Positions 53,754-61,804 of a stretch of 64,000 nt of DNA are shown in pieces. Origin of the DNA: Psychroflexus curvus (GTDB lineage Bacteria; Bacteroidota; Bacteroidia; Flavobacteriales; Flavobacteriaceae); contig NZ_JAIQZF010000001.1 in NCBI RefSeq assembly GCF_020164585.1, positions 310,001-374,000 on the forward strand. The letters are read 5' to 3'. The position numbers and the translations under genes were made by a program. The notes beneath the pieces were generated by a model that saw only the letters and a list, made by a program, of their open reading frames with translations, was not told where the DNA came from and searched no databases. The first letter of the stretch is position 1; each line of letters begins with the position of its first letter.

Positions 53754-53786
53754 TTGATAAATAAATTCTATAGTATATTAGTTTTG
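53754..53786 (+). promoter_or_regulatory. promoter of the 392-aa lipoprotein gene
   Basis: TTG (53754-53756), spacer 22, TAGTTTTG (53779-53786) on the plus strand. The start codon is 33 bp downstream. It is divergent from the receptor promoter. Confidence 0.55.
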
Positions 53787-53819
53787 ACTATATTAGAAGT
53801 GTCTTATAAGATGTGAATT

Positions 53820-54998
53820 ATGAAAAAAACTTTACTTTTTGTTGTTGTTTTATGTCTATTTTCTTGCAATTCTATTAAAAAAACTCAACGAGCAGTCAAT
53901 TCTGGAAATTTTATAGAAGCAATTGACAGGTCTATAGAACAGCTTCAAAAAAACAAACAAAATAATAAGAGCGGAACCTACGCAAGCTTACTCAAACAGT
54001 CTTTTGAAAAATACAGAGCGTCTACTTTAGAGCGAATAAACTTTCTGGAGAAAGAAACACTAAACGACAATTCAAAGTCTATTTATGAGTCTTATGTCAG
54101 ACTTCAAAGTATTCAAAATAGAATTAAACCTTTATCACCACTTCAGAATGAAGAAGGGGAAACCATTGCTTTTGAATTCTATGATTTTAGTGAAAACATA
54201 ATTGTTGAAAAAGAAAATTATGCCGATTACCTGTACCAAAAAGCTACTGATCTTTTAAGCACTAATAATAAAATCGATAGCCGCATAGCTTATAATAGTT
54301 TTGTAGAGCTAGAAAATTTGGATCCAGAATATAAAAACGTATCGGATTTAAAAAGAGAGGCTTATCTGAAGGGAATTGATTTTATTTTGATTTCATTATT
54401 TAATGATACAGAACAAATAATTCCTCTTAAGGTAGAGGAGAGGATACTCAACTTTACGGCCTATAACTTAGATGATTTCTGGACAGAATACCACGTTGAT
54501 CCTCGAGAAAACGTGTCTTATGATTATTCTGTGGAGGTTCATTTTACTTCAATTCAGTTTTCTCCGGAACGCCTTTTTGAAAGGCAAATCACTTTACAAA
54601 GAGAAATAGTAGATGGTTGGAGATACAGGAAAGATAGAAATGGAGAGTTCATTTTAGACGAAAAAGGCAATAAAATCAGGGAAGATGTTCTTGTGAAAGC
54701 AAGTGGTATTTTATATGAAACTGTTCAGTCTAAGGAAGTTGTGGTTATGGCTGAAGTGGATTACTTCGACCTGAATTCAGATCAAAAAATAAACTCTTAT
54801 CCTTTAGAAAGTTCTTTTGCTTTTGAAAATAAATTCGCAGATTTTGAAGGAGACAGAAGAGTTTTAAACAAAGATGAAGCCTTTCTGTTAAGAGGAAGTC
54901 CAGTGGAGTACCCGTCTGATGAAAAAATGCTTATCGATGCTTCTGAAGACATGAAATCTAAATTGAAATCCATTCTTAACCAACAACAGTCTAATTAA
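53820..54998 (+). CDS. uncharacterised lipoprotein, 392 aa
   Basis: The protein has a lipoprotein signal with L-F-S-C near residue 16, followed by an N-terminal helical region (about 20-190) with TPR-like features such as A-V-N-S-G-N-F-I-E-A-I near 27-37, and a beta-rich C-terminal half. I do not recognise a known family with certainty. It is probably attached to the inner leaflet of the outer membrane. It is transcribed from its own promoter and is tail-to-tail with mltF, overlapping it by 4 bp. Confidence 0.75.
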   Translation: MKKTLLFVVVLCLFSCNSIKKTQRAVNSGNFIEAIDRSIEQLQKNKQNNKSGTYASLLKQSFEKYRASTLERINFLEKETLNDNSKSIYESYVRLQSIQNRIKPLSPLQNEEGETIAFEFYDFSENIIVEKENYADYLYQKATDLLSTNNKIDSRIAYNSFVELENLDPEYKNVSDLKREAYLKGIDFILISLFNDTEQIIPLKVEERILNFTAYNLDDFWTEYHVDPRENVSYDYSVEVHFTSIQFSPERLFERQITLQREIVDGWRYRKDRNGEFILDEKGNKIREDVLVKASGILYETVQSKEVVVMAEVDYFDLNSDQKINSYPLESSFAFENKFADFEGDRRVLNKDEAFLLRGSPVEYPSDEKMLIDASEDMKSKLKSILNQQQSN

Positions 54999-56419
54999 TC
55001 TTCAATAAACTGCTGATAATGTTCATACCTTTTAAAAATCTCTCTTACGTAGTTGAAGGGTTCTTCTCCTCTTACGTAACCATATTTGATGAATGGTTTG
55101 TTATAATGCTCGGGGAAACTCAGGTCAAGCAAAGCAAGTTCAACATTGTTATCCCAAACTAAAGGGTCCAAGCCTTGTTTTTCGGCTAGTTTTTGAGCGT
55201 CTTTCACATGATAAAGACCACTGTTATACGAACCTAATGCAAATTTTATCTGTTGAACACTATCTTTAATATTTTTGTGGCTTTGCATCATTTGATCTAA
55301 ATATTTGGCTCCAGCTTTTAAACTTTGGTTTGGATTGTAAGGGTCTGTAACTCCAAGTTCTCTTGCCGTTGCAGGCATTATCTGCATTAAACCACTAGCA
55401 CCAGCCCAGGAATCTCTATTTGGTTTGAATTGTGATTCTTGGTAAGCAACAGAAGCTAATAACTTCCAGTCCCAATTGATAATATCTGCGTTCTTTTTGA
55501 TAATGTCATCATAAGGGCTAATCTTATTTTCATTTATGCTATAAAAATCACTCTTCACTCTTTTTTTATAAAGTCTTTTGTTTTTGAAATACTTGTTATA
55601 AATGACATGGTAGTCTGTGGTTTTTTTTGCATTCTCTAACCATTGATTCACGTTGGCCAGTAGCTGAGTATCCCTTTTCCTTACGGCCCATCCTATTCGT
55701 TGAGATAAACTCAAAGATGTACTGATATCTAATATGGGATAATAGGAAGAATTGATAAAAGCAATATTTTCATCTGCAATGGTATATTTAATATCACCAT
55801 CTGCAACCATTTTAATGATTTTATCAGTTGATAAAGTGCCTTCAAGTGTGTCTATAACGATTTCACCCCCCAATTCATTAGATAAATTTTTGACACGTGA
55901 GGCGTATGAAGAATTTTGTTTCACTGAAATAGTATCTCCAATAAGTTCTACAGGATTGGTTACCAGGTAATTTTTGATCTCGTGTAATTTCATCCGTCTC
56001 CAGTTCTCAGGTTTTCTTTGTATTAAAACTTGATGTGATAAGTAGAGTGGTGTTGTAAAATTAATGCGTTTTTTTCTAGATTCGGTTATGGTATACCCAT
56101 AGGCTAAAAGGTCACCTTCCCCTTTCTGTAGGAGTTCAATAAGTTTGTTTTCGTCTTTGGCGACTATCATTTCAAGCTCTACATCCAGATCACTGGCAAG
56201 TCTTTCCAATAATTCATATTCGAACCCCATAGGTCTACCCTTATATAAAAAATAGGTAGTTCCAGAGTATATGGTGAGTGCTTTTAAAACACCGCTTTCT
56301 TTTATTTCATCTAAATCTCTGGAAAATCTTTTTGCGTTTTCATCGACTTCTTTATCTTGAGTTGGTTTAGACTGACAGCTCAAAATAATAATCGATAATA
56401 AGAGTAGGATTTTTTTCAT
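54995..56419 (-). CDS. mltF: membrane-bound lytic murein transglycosylase F
   Basis: The 474-aa protein is a lipoprotein (lipobox I-L-S-C near 15). Residues about 35-275 are a solute-binding-protein 3 domain (M-G-F-E-Y-E-L-L-E-R-L near 65-75), and residues about 290-450 are an SLT domain with the catalytic Glu in A-Y-Q-E-S-Q-F, then A-S-G-L-M-Q-I-M-P-A-T-A-R-E-L. This pairing is specific to MltF. It cleaves peptidoglycan, with the first domain sensing muropeptides. A 26-bp palindrome sits 28 bp upstream of the start. Confidence 0.92.
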   Translation of the reverse strand: MKKILLLLSIIILSCQSKPTQDKEVDENAKRFSRDLDEIKESGVLKALTIYSGTTYFLYKGRPMGFEYELLERLASDLDVELEMIVAKDENKLIELLQKGEGDLLAYGYTITESRKKRINFTTPLYLSHQVLIQRKPENWRRMKLHEIKNYLVTNPVELIGDTISVKQNSSYASRVKNLSNELGGEIVIDTLEGTLSTDKIIKMVADGDIKYTIADENIAFINSSYYPILDISTSLSLSQRIGWAVRKRDTQLLANVNQWLENAKKTTDYHVIYNKYFKNKRLYKKRVKSDFYSINENKISPYDDIIKKNADIINWDWKLLASVAYQESQFKPNRDSWAGASGLMQIMPATARELGVTDPYNPNQSLKAGAKYLDQMMQSHKNIKDSVQQIKFALGSYNSGLYHVKDAQKLAEKQGLDPLVWDNNVELALLDLSFPEHYNKPFIKYGYVRGEEPFNYVREIFKRYEHYQQFIED

Positions 56420-56447
56420 ATTGGTATATAATAATTTTCAATATAGT

Positions 56448-56473
56448 AATTACTTTGATGCATCAAAGTAATT
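56448..56473. repeat. 26-bp perfect palindrome upstream of mltF
   Basis: The half-site is AATTACTTTGATG and the other half is its exact reverse complement with no spacer. It lies 28 bp ahead of the mltF start. There is no loop and only short T-tracts, so an operator for a dimeric regulator is more likely than a terminator. A terminator for the upstream gene is separately present at 56492-56516. Confidence 0.6.
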
Positions 56474-56491
56474 TCTTAATGTTTTGAAAAT

Positions 56492-56516
56492 AAAAAAGCC
56501 AGACACAGCTGACTTT
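56492..56516 (-). terminator. terminator after the 96-aa gene
   Basis: On the minus strand AGTCAG-CTGTGT-CTGGCT (one G-U pair) followed by six T. It lies 36 bp after the stop of the 56552-56842 gene. Confidence 0.75.
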
Positions 56517-56551
56517 TAAATTATAAGGGTTTGATAATAAATCACTTAATC

Positions 56552-56842
56552 TTAGTCGTCGTCTTCATTGTCGCTTTGAGGTAAATCCACATAATTCATG
56601 TCCATTTCATCAGTTTCAAAGTCTTCCACGTCAAATTTGGTCATTGTATCTTCTAATCTCGTACTAATCTTTACAAGGTAAGTCGTATCTTCAGTCTTTA
56701 CCTCTACAGCTTCTACAGTTTCATTTTTTGAATTTTTAAAAACCAAAACATCCCGATCATCGTATCCATCAGGGTATTTTTGAACAAGCATTGAAAGTAT
56801 TTCGGGGGTAAGTTTTTTGTAATCGATGATGATACGTTTCAT
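56552..56842 (-). CDS. uncharacterised 96-aa acidic protein
   Basis: The product begins M-K-R-I-I-I-D-Y-K-K-L and ends in a very acidic tail (Q-S-D-N-E-D-D-D). The centre alternates short strands (V-E-A-V-E-V-K-T, T-Y-L-V-K-I-S). It has no signal peptide or membrane segment, so it is cytoplasmic. I know no function. A promoter (56865-56898) and a terminator (56492-56516) make it a separate transcription unit, which argues that it is a real gene. Confidence 0.7.
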   Translation of the reverse strand: MKRIIIDYKKLTPEILSMLVQKYPDGYDDRDVLVFKNSKNETVEAVEVKTEDTTYLVKISTRLEDTMTKFDVEDFETDEMDMNYVDLPQSDNEDDD

Positions 56843-56864
56843 TCTAAATTGAGTTAGGTTTTAA

Positions 56865-56898
56865 CAAACATAAAATAAAAGTGAACATAAAAAAACAA
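56865..56898 (-). promoter_or_regulatory. promoter of the 96-aa protein gene
   Basis: On the minus strand TTG (56896-56898), spacer 23, TATGTTTG (56865-56872). The -7 box is 22 bp before the start codon. Confidence 0.5.
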
Positions 56899-56900
56899 AA

Positions 56901-57275
56901 TCATTTTAAATTAAAGACTCTTTTTAAAACTGCAGTAGAATCGCAATTTTCAAATATTAAACCTAACTTTTGTTCGTCAACTTCACCTTCAACTTGATAG
57001 ATTTTACAAGGTTTAGCTTCAATGTTACTTTGTTTGAAATTTATATCCCCGGCTTCTAAGATATAGGAAATATAGGAAGTATCTATCTGTTTTTCTTTGA
57101 AAAAAACCAGAGCATCCTCAGAAACAACACGTTCCTTATTTCGGATGTCTTTTAAAACTCTGGCATCCAGTCCCCAGTCACAAGAGGTTTTTTTGCCGCC
57201 TAAAAAAAACATAAGCATAATTATACCTACGACAAATCCAGACAAATAGTAGCCAAGTCTTTGAATAAATTTCAT
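56901..57275 (-). CDS. membrane-anchored protein, DUF4258-like
   Basis: The 124-aa product has one membrane segment (about 8-27), then G-K-K-T-S-C-D-W-G near 27-35 and a short alpha/beta domain with C-K-I-Y-Q-V-E-G near 89-96 and E-N-C-D-S near 109-113. I recall similar flavobacterial proteins labelled DUF4258; the assignment is moderate. Two of the cysteines may form a disulfide outside the cytoplasm. It follows the ald gene by 9 bp and is probably in its operon. Confidence 0.6.
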   Translation of the reverse strand: MKFIQRLGYYLSGFVVGIIMLMFFLGGKKTSCDWGLDARVLKDIRNKERVVSEDALVFFKEKQIDTSYISYILEAGDINFKQSNIEAKPCKIYQVEGEVDEQKLGLIFENCDSTAVLKRVFNLK

Positions 57276-57284
57276 GAAATAGTT

Positions 57285-58490
57285 TTAAAAGATAAGTAAA
57301 TTAGGATCTCTATGGTTGAGATCAAACCATTCTGCAACAGATTTATTAGTCAAAATCCCATGGTAAAAGTAAAGTCCGTTTCTTAGTCCGGCATCAATTC
57401 TTAAGGCAGGTTCCAACCCTCCTTCTTCTCCTACATGAAGCAGATAAGGAGTGAAAATATTACTTATGGATAAAGAGGCTGTTCTGGAATATCTAGAGGG
57501 TATATTGGGCACACAATAGTGAATTACGTCATGTCTTACAAAAGTAGGACTGTCGTGAGTGGTCATCTCAGAAGATTCTATGCAACCACCCATATCTATA
57601 CTTACATCAATGATGACAGCACCTTTTTTCATTTTTTTCACCATTTCTTCAGAAATTATGACAGGAGCTCTGTTATTTCCCTTTGCAGCACCTATCACTA
57701 CATCTGCTCTTTTCAGCGCTTTAAGTAAAATCTTTGGTTGCAAAGTAGATGTAAACAGAGGTTGTCCCATATTGCTTTGTAAGCAGCGTAATTTTGTTAG
57801 AGAACTATCAAATATTTTTACCCCTGCGCCAAGACCTAAAGCACTTCTAGTAGCAAATTCACCAACTGTTCCGGCTCCAAGAATGACAATTTCTACAGGA
57901 GGAACTCCACTTATATTTCCAAGCATGAGTCCGTTTCCTCCAGACATATTCGATAAAAGCTCTGCTGCAATTAAAATGGAAGACGTCCCAGCGATTTCAC
58001 TCAAGGCCCTCACTGCAGGATAACCACCAAACTCATCTTTAATAAATTCAAAAGCAAGAGCTGTAATTCTTTTTTTTGCAAGAGTTTCGAAATATGATTT
58101 TTTTCGTGTTTTTAATTGTAAAGCTGAAATTAATATAGCTTGAGGCTTTATCATTTCTAGCTCATCTTCAGAAGGAGGGGCAACTTTCAGAATAATAGGA
58201 CAAGCAAAAACCTTACTTGTATCTTTAGTCACTTCTCCACCAGCTTCGCTATAATCTTTATCGCTAAAGTTAGCTTGCAAACCAGCATTGCTTTCAATTA
58301 AAACTCTGTGACCGTTTTGTGTTAGAGCATTAACAGCATCTGGAGTAAGGCAAACTCGTTTTTCCTGATAGGAGGTTTCTTTAGGAAGACCTATAAACAA
58401 TTGTCCTTTAGAACGCTGAATCTCAAGCATTTCTTCTTGTGGAAGTAATTCAGAAGCAGAAAATGGTGAATTTGCAGAATGTGAATTCAT
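57285..58490 (-). CDS. ald: alanine dehydrogenase
   Basis: The 401-aa protein has the AlaDh/PNT N-terminal domain with P-K-E-T near 36-39 and E-K-R-V-C-L-T near 43-49, and a Rossmann domain with I-L-G-A-G-T-V-G near 204-211. I-D-V-S-I-D-M-G-G-C-I-E near 300 and H-Y-C-V-P-N-I-P near 327 are family features. It oxidises alanine to pyruvate and ammonia with NAD. An N-terminal extension of about 30 residues relative to classic Ald is typical for this phylum. It lies 57 bp after tsaE. Confidence 0.9.
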   Translation of the reverse strand: MNSHSANSPFSASELLPQEEMLEIQRSKGQLFIGLPKETSYQEKRVCLTPDAVNALTQNGHRVLIESNAGLQANFSDKDYSEAGGEVTKDTSKVFACPIILKVAPPSEDELEMIKPQAILISALQLKTRKKSYFETLAKKRITALAFEFIKDEFGGYPAVRALSEIAGTSSILIAAELLSNMSGGNGLMLGNISGVPPVEIVILGAGTVGEFATRSALGLGAGVKIFDSSLTKLRCLQSNMGQPLFTSTLQPKILLKALKRADVVIGAAKGNNRAPVIISEEMVKKMKKGAVIIDVSIDMGGCIESSEMTTHDSPTFVRHDVIHYCVPNIPSRYSRTASLSISNIFTPYLLHVGEEGGLEPALRIDAGLRNGLYFYHGILTNKSVAEWFDLNHRDPNLLIF

Positions 58491-58547
58491 TGAAATAATT
58501 AGTTAAGCGAAAATAATTAAAATAAATCGGAAAGCCTTCTTATTCAT

Positions 58548-58958
58548 TTAAAACTCATTCAAAGTCAAAGAACGAGACTGATTCTCATTTACTTCAAGTT
58601 TGACGTGACTGTAATGTTCCGGCCAAAGATTAGAAATTTTTTCCGGCCATTCTATAAATACATAGTGAGAATCGTCAAGATAATCTTCGAATCCCATATC
58701 ATAAGCTTCGGTCTCATCTTCTATTCTATAAAAATCAAAATGATAAATGGCTGAGTTTTCACCTTCATATTCATTTACCAGTGAAAAAGTAGGGCTGGAC
58801 ACTTGATGGTGACTACCCAATTTTTTAACGAGTTCCTTGATAAGAGTCGTTTTCCCACTTCCCATTTCACCCGAAAATAAAATGTATTTTGACTTCGCCT
58901 GTTCTAGGATTTCGGAGGCAATACGCTCAAGATTTTCTAGTTTATAATTTAATTTCAT
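58548..58958 (-). CDS. tsaE: tRNA threonylcarbamoyladenosine biosynthesis ATPase TsaE
   Basis: The 136-aa protein has P-loop G-E-M-G-S-G-K-T-T at about 30-38, S-S-P-T-F-S-L-V-N near 58-66, the H-F-D-F-Y-R segment near 78-83 and E-W-P-E-K near 110. It is the ATPase that works with TsaB and TsaD in making t6A in tRNAs reading ANN codons. It follows porX after 4 bp, an arrangement common in flavobacteria. Confidence 0.93.
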   Translation of the reverse strand: MKLNYKLENLERIASEILEQAKSKYILFSGEMGSGKTTLIKELVKKLGSHHQVSSPTFSLVNEYEGENSAIYHFDFYRIEDETEAYDMGFEDYLDDSHYVFIEWPEKISNLWPEHYSHVKLEVNENQSRSLTLNEF

Positions 58959-58962
58959 TAGT

Positions 58963-60513
58963 TTATTTAGGTTCCATCACCACAAAAGGGATGATCATCT
59001 CTTCCAAAGATATGCCTCCGTGTTGGTATGAGTTTCTATAATAGTTTACGTAATAATTATAATTATTGGGATAAGCCAGAAAATAATTTTCTTTGGCAAA
59101 AATAAAAGAACTCGACATATTGATGCTTGGCAATTGAATTTTTTTAGGATCCTTTGCGACAACCACATCTTTCTCATTGTAAGTAAGGCTTTTACCTGTT
59201 TTGTATCTCAAGTTCAAACTTGTGTTTTTGTCTCCAACGACTTTGGATGGGTGTTTTACATTGATGGTGCCATGGTCTGTGGTCATTATCAATTTAAAAC
59301 CTAAACCTTGTGCTTGCTGGATAATATCCAGCAATGGGGAGTTTTTAAACCAGCTTTGAGTTAAAGATCTGTAGGATTTATCGTTGGAAGCCAATTCTTT
59401 AATCACTTCCAATTCAGTTTTGGAATGAGACAGCATATCTACAAAATTATAGACCAGTACAGTCAAGTCATTGTCTTTCTGGCTTCTGAAATTTTCAGCC
59501 AATTTTTTACCTTTTGAAACAGTAGTTATTTTGTGGTATTGAAATTTGTAATCCTTTCCGAGTCTGCTAAGCTGGGATTCTAAAAACTCCTTTTCGTACT
59601 GATTTTTCCCGCCTTCATCGGTGTCATTTAACCAATATTCTGGATAAAGCTTTTCCATGTCTGCCGGAGTCAAACCAGAGAATAGAGCATTTCTAGCATA
59701 TTGAGTTGCCGTTGGTAAAATACTGAAATACGGTTCTTCCCTGCTTTTTTTATAATGATTGTTTATTGTAGATTCAAAAGATTTCCACTGGTCATATCTT
59801 AAATTATCCACTACAACTAAAAGGGTTGGCTGCTTTTTGGACAATTCTGGTAATATTCTAGACTTAAAAAGCGTGTGAGATAGAGTGGGAGCGTCAGCGT
59901 TTTTCTCAAACCAGGTGGGGTAATTCTTATCTATAAATTTACAGAATTGAATATTGGCTTCATTCTTTTGAGATTCAAGAATTTGAAACATTCCACTGTC
60001 TTCAACGGTTTCTAGCTCTAGCTCCCAGTAAATTAATTTTAAATATAAGTCTATCCATTCCTGGTAGGAGTTTACGTTGGTTAATTCCATTGAGATCTTT
60101 CTAAACTCCTGCTGATAATTTAAAGTTGTTTTTTCCGAGATTAATCTAGTATGGTCTAGATTCTTCTTTAGGCTTAGAAGAATTTGATTGGGATTGACAG
60201 GTTTTATGAGGTAGTCTGCAATTTTAGAGCCTATGGCTTCTTCCATGATATACTCTTCTTCGCTTTTGGTAATCATAATGACAGGCAAGTCACTTCGGAT
60301 GGCTTTCAATTCGTTTAGAGTTTCCAAACCTGTAAGACCAGGCATGTTTTCATCTAAAAAAACAATGTCAAAATTGGTTTTGACAACTTCATCTATAGCT
60401 TCAGTACCACTTTGGCAGGTTGTTACTTCATAAGATTTTTTCTCTAAAAACAAAATATGAGGCTTCAGTAGATCAATCTCATCATCCACCCAAAGTACTT
60501 TTATCTTTGACAT
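58963..60513 (-). CDS. porX: PorX, receiver-PglZ response regulator of the type IX secretion system
   Basis: The 516-aa protein has a receiver domain (1-120) with phosphoacceptor Asp54 in V-F-L-D-E-N-M-P and Lys in L-I-K-P, then a helical linker, and a C-terminal PglZ domain of the alkaline-phosphatase fold (about 200-516) with V-V-D-N-L-R-Y-D-Q, A-T-Q-Y-A-R-N and T-T-D-H-G-T. This architecture is that of PorX, which with PorY and SigP controls T9SS genes. Two T9SS cargo genes (4517-6400, 35110-36333) are in the window. It is divergent from the HD gene. Confidence 0.93.
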   Translation of the reverse strand: MSKIKVLWVDDEIDLLKPHILFLEKKSYEVTTCQSGTEAIDEVVKTNFDIVFLDENMPGLTGLETLNELKAIRSDLPVIMITKSEEEYIMEEAIGSKIADYLIKPVNPNQILLSLKKNLDHTRLISEKTTLNYQQEFRKISMELTNVNSYQEWIDLYLKLIYWELELETVEDSGMFQILESQKNEANIQFCKFIDKNYPTWFEKNADAPTLSHTLFKSRILPELSKKQPTLLVVVDNLRYDQWKSFESTINNHYKKSREEPYFSILPTATQYARNALFSGLTPADMEKLYPEYWLNDTDEGGKNQYEKEFLESQLSRLGKDYKFQYHKITTVSKGKKLAENFRSQKDNDLTVLVYNFVDMLSHSKTELEVIKELASNDKSYRSLTQSWFKNSPLLDIIQQAQGLGFKLIMTTDHGTINVKHPSKVVGDKNTSLNLRYKTGKSLTYNEKDVVVAKDPKKIQLPSINMSSSFIFAKENYFLAYPNNYNYYVNYYRNSYQHGGISLEEMIIPFVVMEPK

Positions 60514-60522
60514 ATATAGCTG

Positions 60523-60530
60523 TATATTTG
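60523..60530 (+). promoter_or_regulatory. -7 promoter element before the HD gene
   Basis: TATATTTG, a perfect match, is 20 bp before the TTG start in the 37-bp space between porX and the HD gene. A TTTG (60506-60509) is only 13 nt upstream, inside porX. Confidence 0.5.
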
Positions 60531-60550
60531 TTTTTTAAAAAAGAATTGAA

Positions 60551-61780
60551 TTGAATCAAAGAAACAAACTTAAAATAATAAATGATCCAATTTATGGATT
60601 TATTACCATTCCGAGTCCTTTAATTTTTGACCTTATAGAACATCCTTACTTTCAAAGGTTAAGACGAATTACTCAGATGGGATTGTCTCATTTGGTTTAT
60701 CCGGGAGCAAACCATACCAGGTTTCATCATGCATTGGGCTGCCTTCATCTCATGAAAAAAACGCTGGACATTTTAAAATCAAAAGGGATCGAAATTTCTG
60801 ATGAAGAGGAAGAAGCGGTTCTTATTGCGATTTTGCTTCACGATATAGGTCACGGCCCATTTTCTCATGCGTTGGAGCATTCTATTGTTAGTGATTTGTC
60901 TCATGAATATCTATCCTTAGAATTTATGAATAAATTGAATTCAGAATTTAACGGACAATTGGATTTAGCTATTGACATCTTCAGAGGAAATCACAAAAAG
61001 AAATTTCTTTGTCAACTCATATCAAGTCAATTGGATATAGATCGACTCGATTACCTTAAGCGGGACAGTTTTTATACGGGTGTAGCTGAGGGGAACATCA
61101 ATAGTGAACGACTTATCAATATGCTGAATGTAGTTGATAATGAACTTGTGGTGGAAGAAAAAGGGATTTATTCAATAGAAAAATTTCTTGTCGCCAGAAG
61201 ACTGATGTACTGGCAGGTGTATTTACACAAAACAAGCCTATGTGCCGAGCAAATCCTTATTAAATTACTGCGTAGAGCAAAATTGGTTTTTGAAACGACT
61301 CAGGAAAGCATTGAAAATTCAACTTTAAATTATTTTTTAAGACATAAAATTGATTCAGAAAACTTTGATGATATCACTTTAGAGTTATTTTCAAAATTGG
61401 ATGATTATGACATTATTTCGGCTTTAAAAGTATGGCAGTATCATGAGGATTTCGTGTTGAGTAAACTAAGTCAAATGATCCTAAACAGGGACTTACTAAA
61501 AATTAAGTTAAGAAATGAACCTATTAATCCAAGTAAACTCGAAGAATATTTGAAAAAAGTTCAGCAGAGTTTTAATATCTCTGAAGCTGAAGCTAATTAT
61601 TTTGTTTTTGACGGTTCTACCTCAAACCTTGCTTATCAGCCTGATAAAGAACACATTAATATGTGGTTTAAAAATGGAGAAATAAAAGATGTTTCTTCAG
61701 CCTCAGACCAATTGAACCTAAAGGCGCTTTCAAAGACAGTTATCAAATATTACATATGTTATCCAAAATCCTATAATTAA
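60551..61780 (+). CDS. HD-domain phosphohydrolase, dNTPase-like
   Basis: The 409-aa protein has the HD signature: R-F-H-H near 57-60 and L-L-H-D-I-G-H-G-P-F-S-H near 94-105, with a third ligand in Q-L-D-I-D-R-L-D-Y near 160. Such proteins hydrolyse nucleotides, for example dNTPs, or act as SAMHD1-like enzymes. The start is TTG 60551: an in-frame stop at 60536-60538 leaves no upstream ATG, and the conserved region K-I-I-N-D-P-I-Y-G begins at residue 8. It is 24 bp before lpxD; the order HD-lpxD-lpxC/fabZ is shared by many Bacteroidota. Confidence 0.88.
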   Translation: MNQRNKLKIINDPIYGFITIPSPLIFDLIEHPYFQRLRRITQMGLSHLVYPGANHTRFHHALGCLHLMKKTLDILKSKGIEISDEEEEAVLIAILLHDIGHGPFSHALEHSIVSDLSHEYLSLEFMNKLNSEFNGQLDLAIDIFRGNHKKKFLCQLISSQLDIDRLDYLKRDSFYTGVAEGNINSERLINMLNVVDNELVVEEKGIYSIEKFLVARRLMYWQVYLHKTSLCAEQILIKLLRRAKLVFETTQESIENSTLNYFLRHKIDSENFDDITLELFSKLDDYDIISALKVWQYHEDFVLSKLSQMILNRDLLKIKLRNEPINPSKLEEYLKKVQQSFNISEAEANYFVFDGSTSNLAYQPDKEHINMWFKNGEIKDVSSASDQLNLKALSKTVIKYYICYPKSYN

Positions 61781-61791
61781 CCGTTTTTTTC

Positions 61792-61799
61792 TATTTTTG
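61792..61799 (+). promoter_or_regulatory. -7 promoter element abutting lpxD
   Basis: TATTTTTG ends 5 bp before the lpxD ATG. With a usual 6-7 nt distance to the start of transcription, the mRNA would begin at about the A of the start codon. No TTG at the right distance was seen. Confidence 0.4.
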
Positions 61800-61804
61800 C
61801 CACG

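Noticed and set aside
53633-53819. Cobalamin or iron regulatory element before the TonB-dependent receptor
   Set aside because: The region is only 187 bp, holds two divergent promoters and shows no B12-box or Fur-like palindrome.
57559-58023. 154-codon plus-strand frame
   Set aside because: It is antisense to ald, which has full family motifs.
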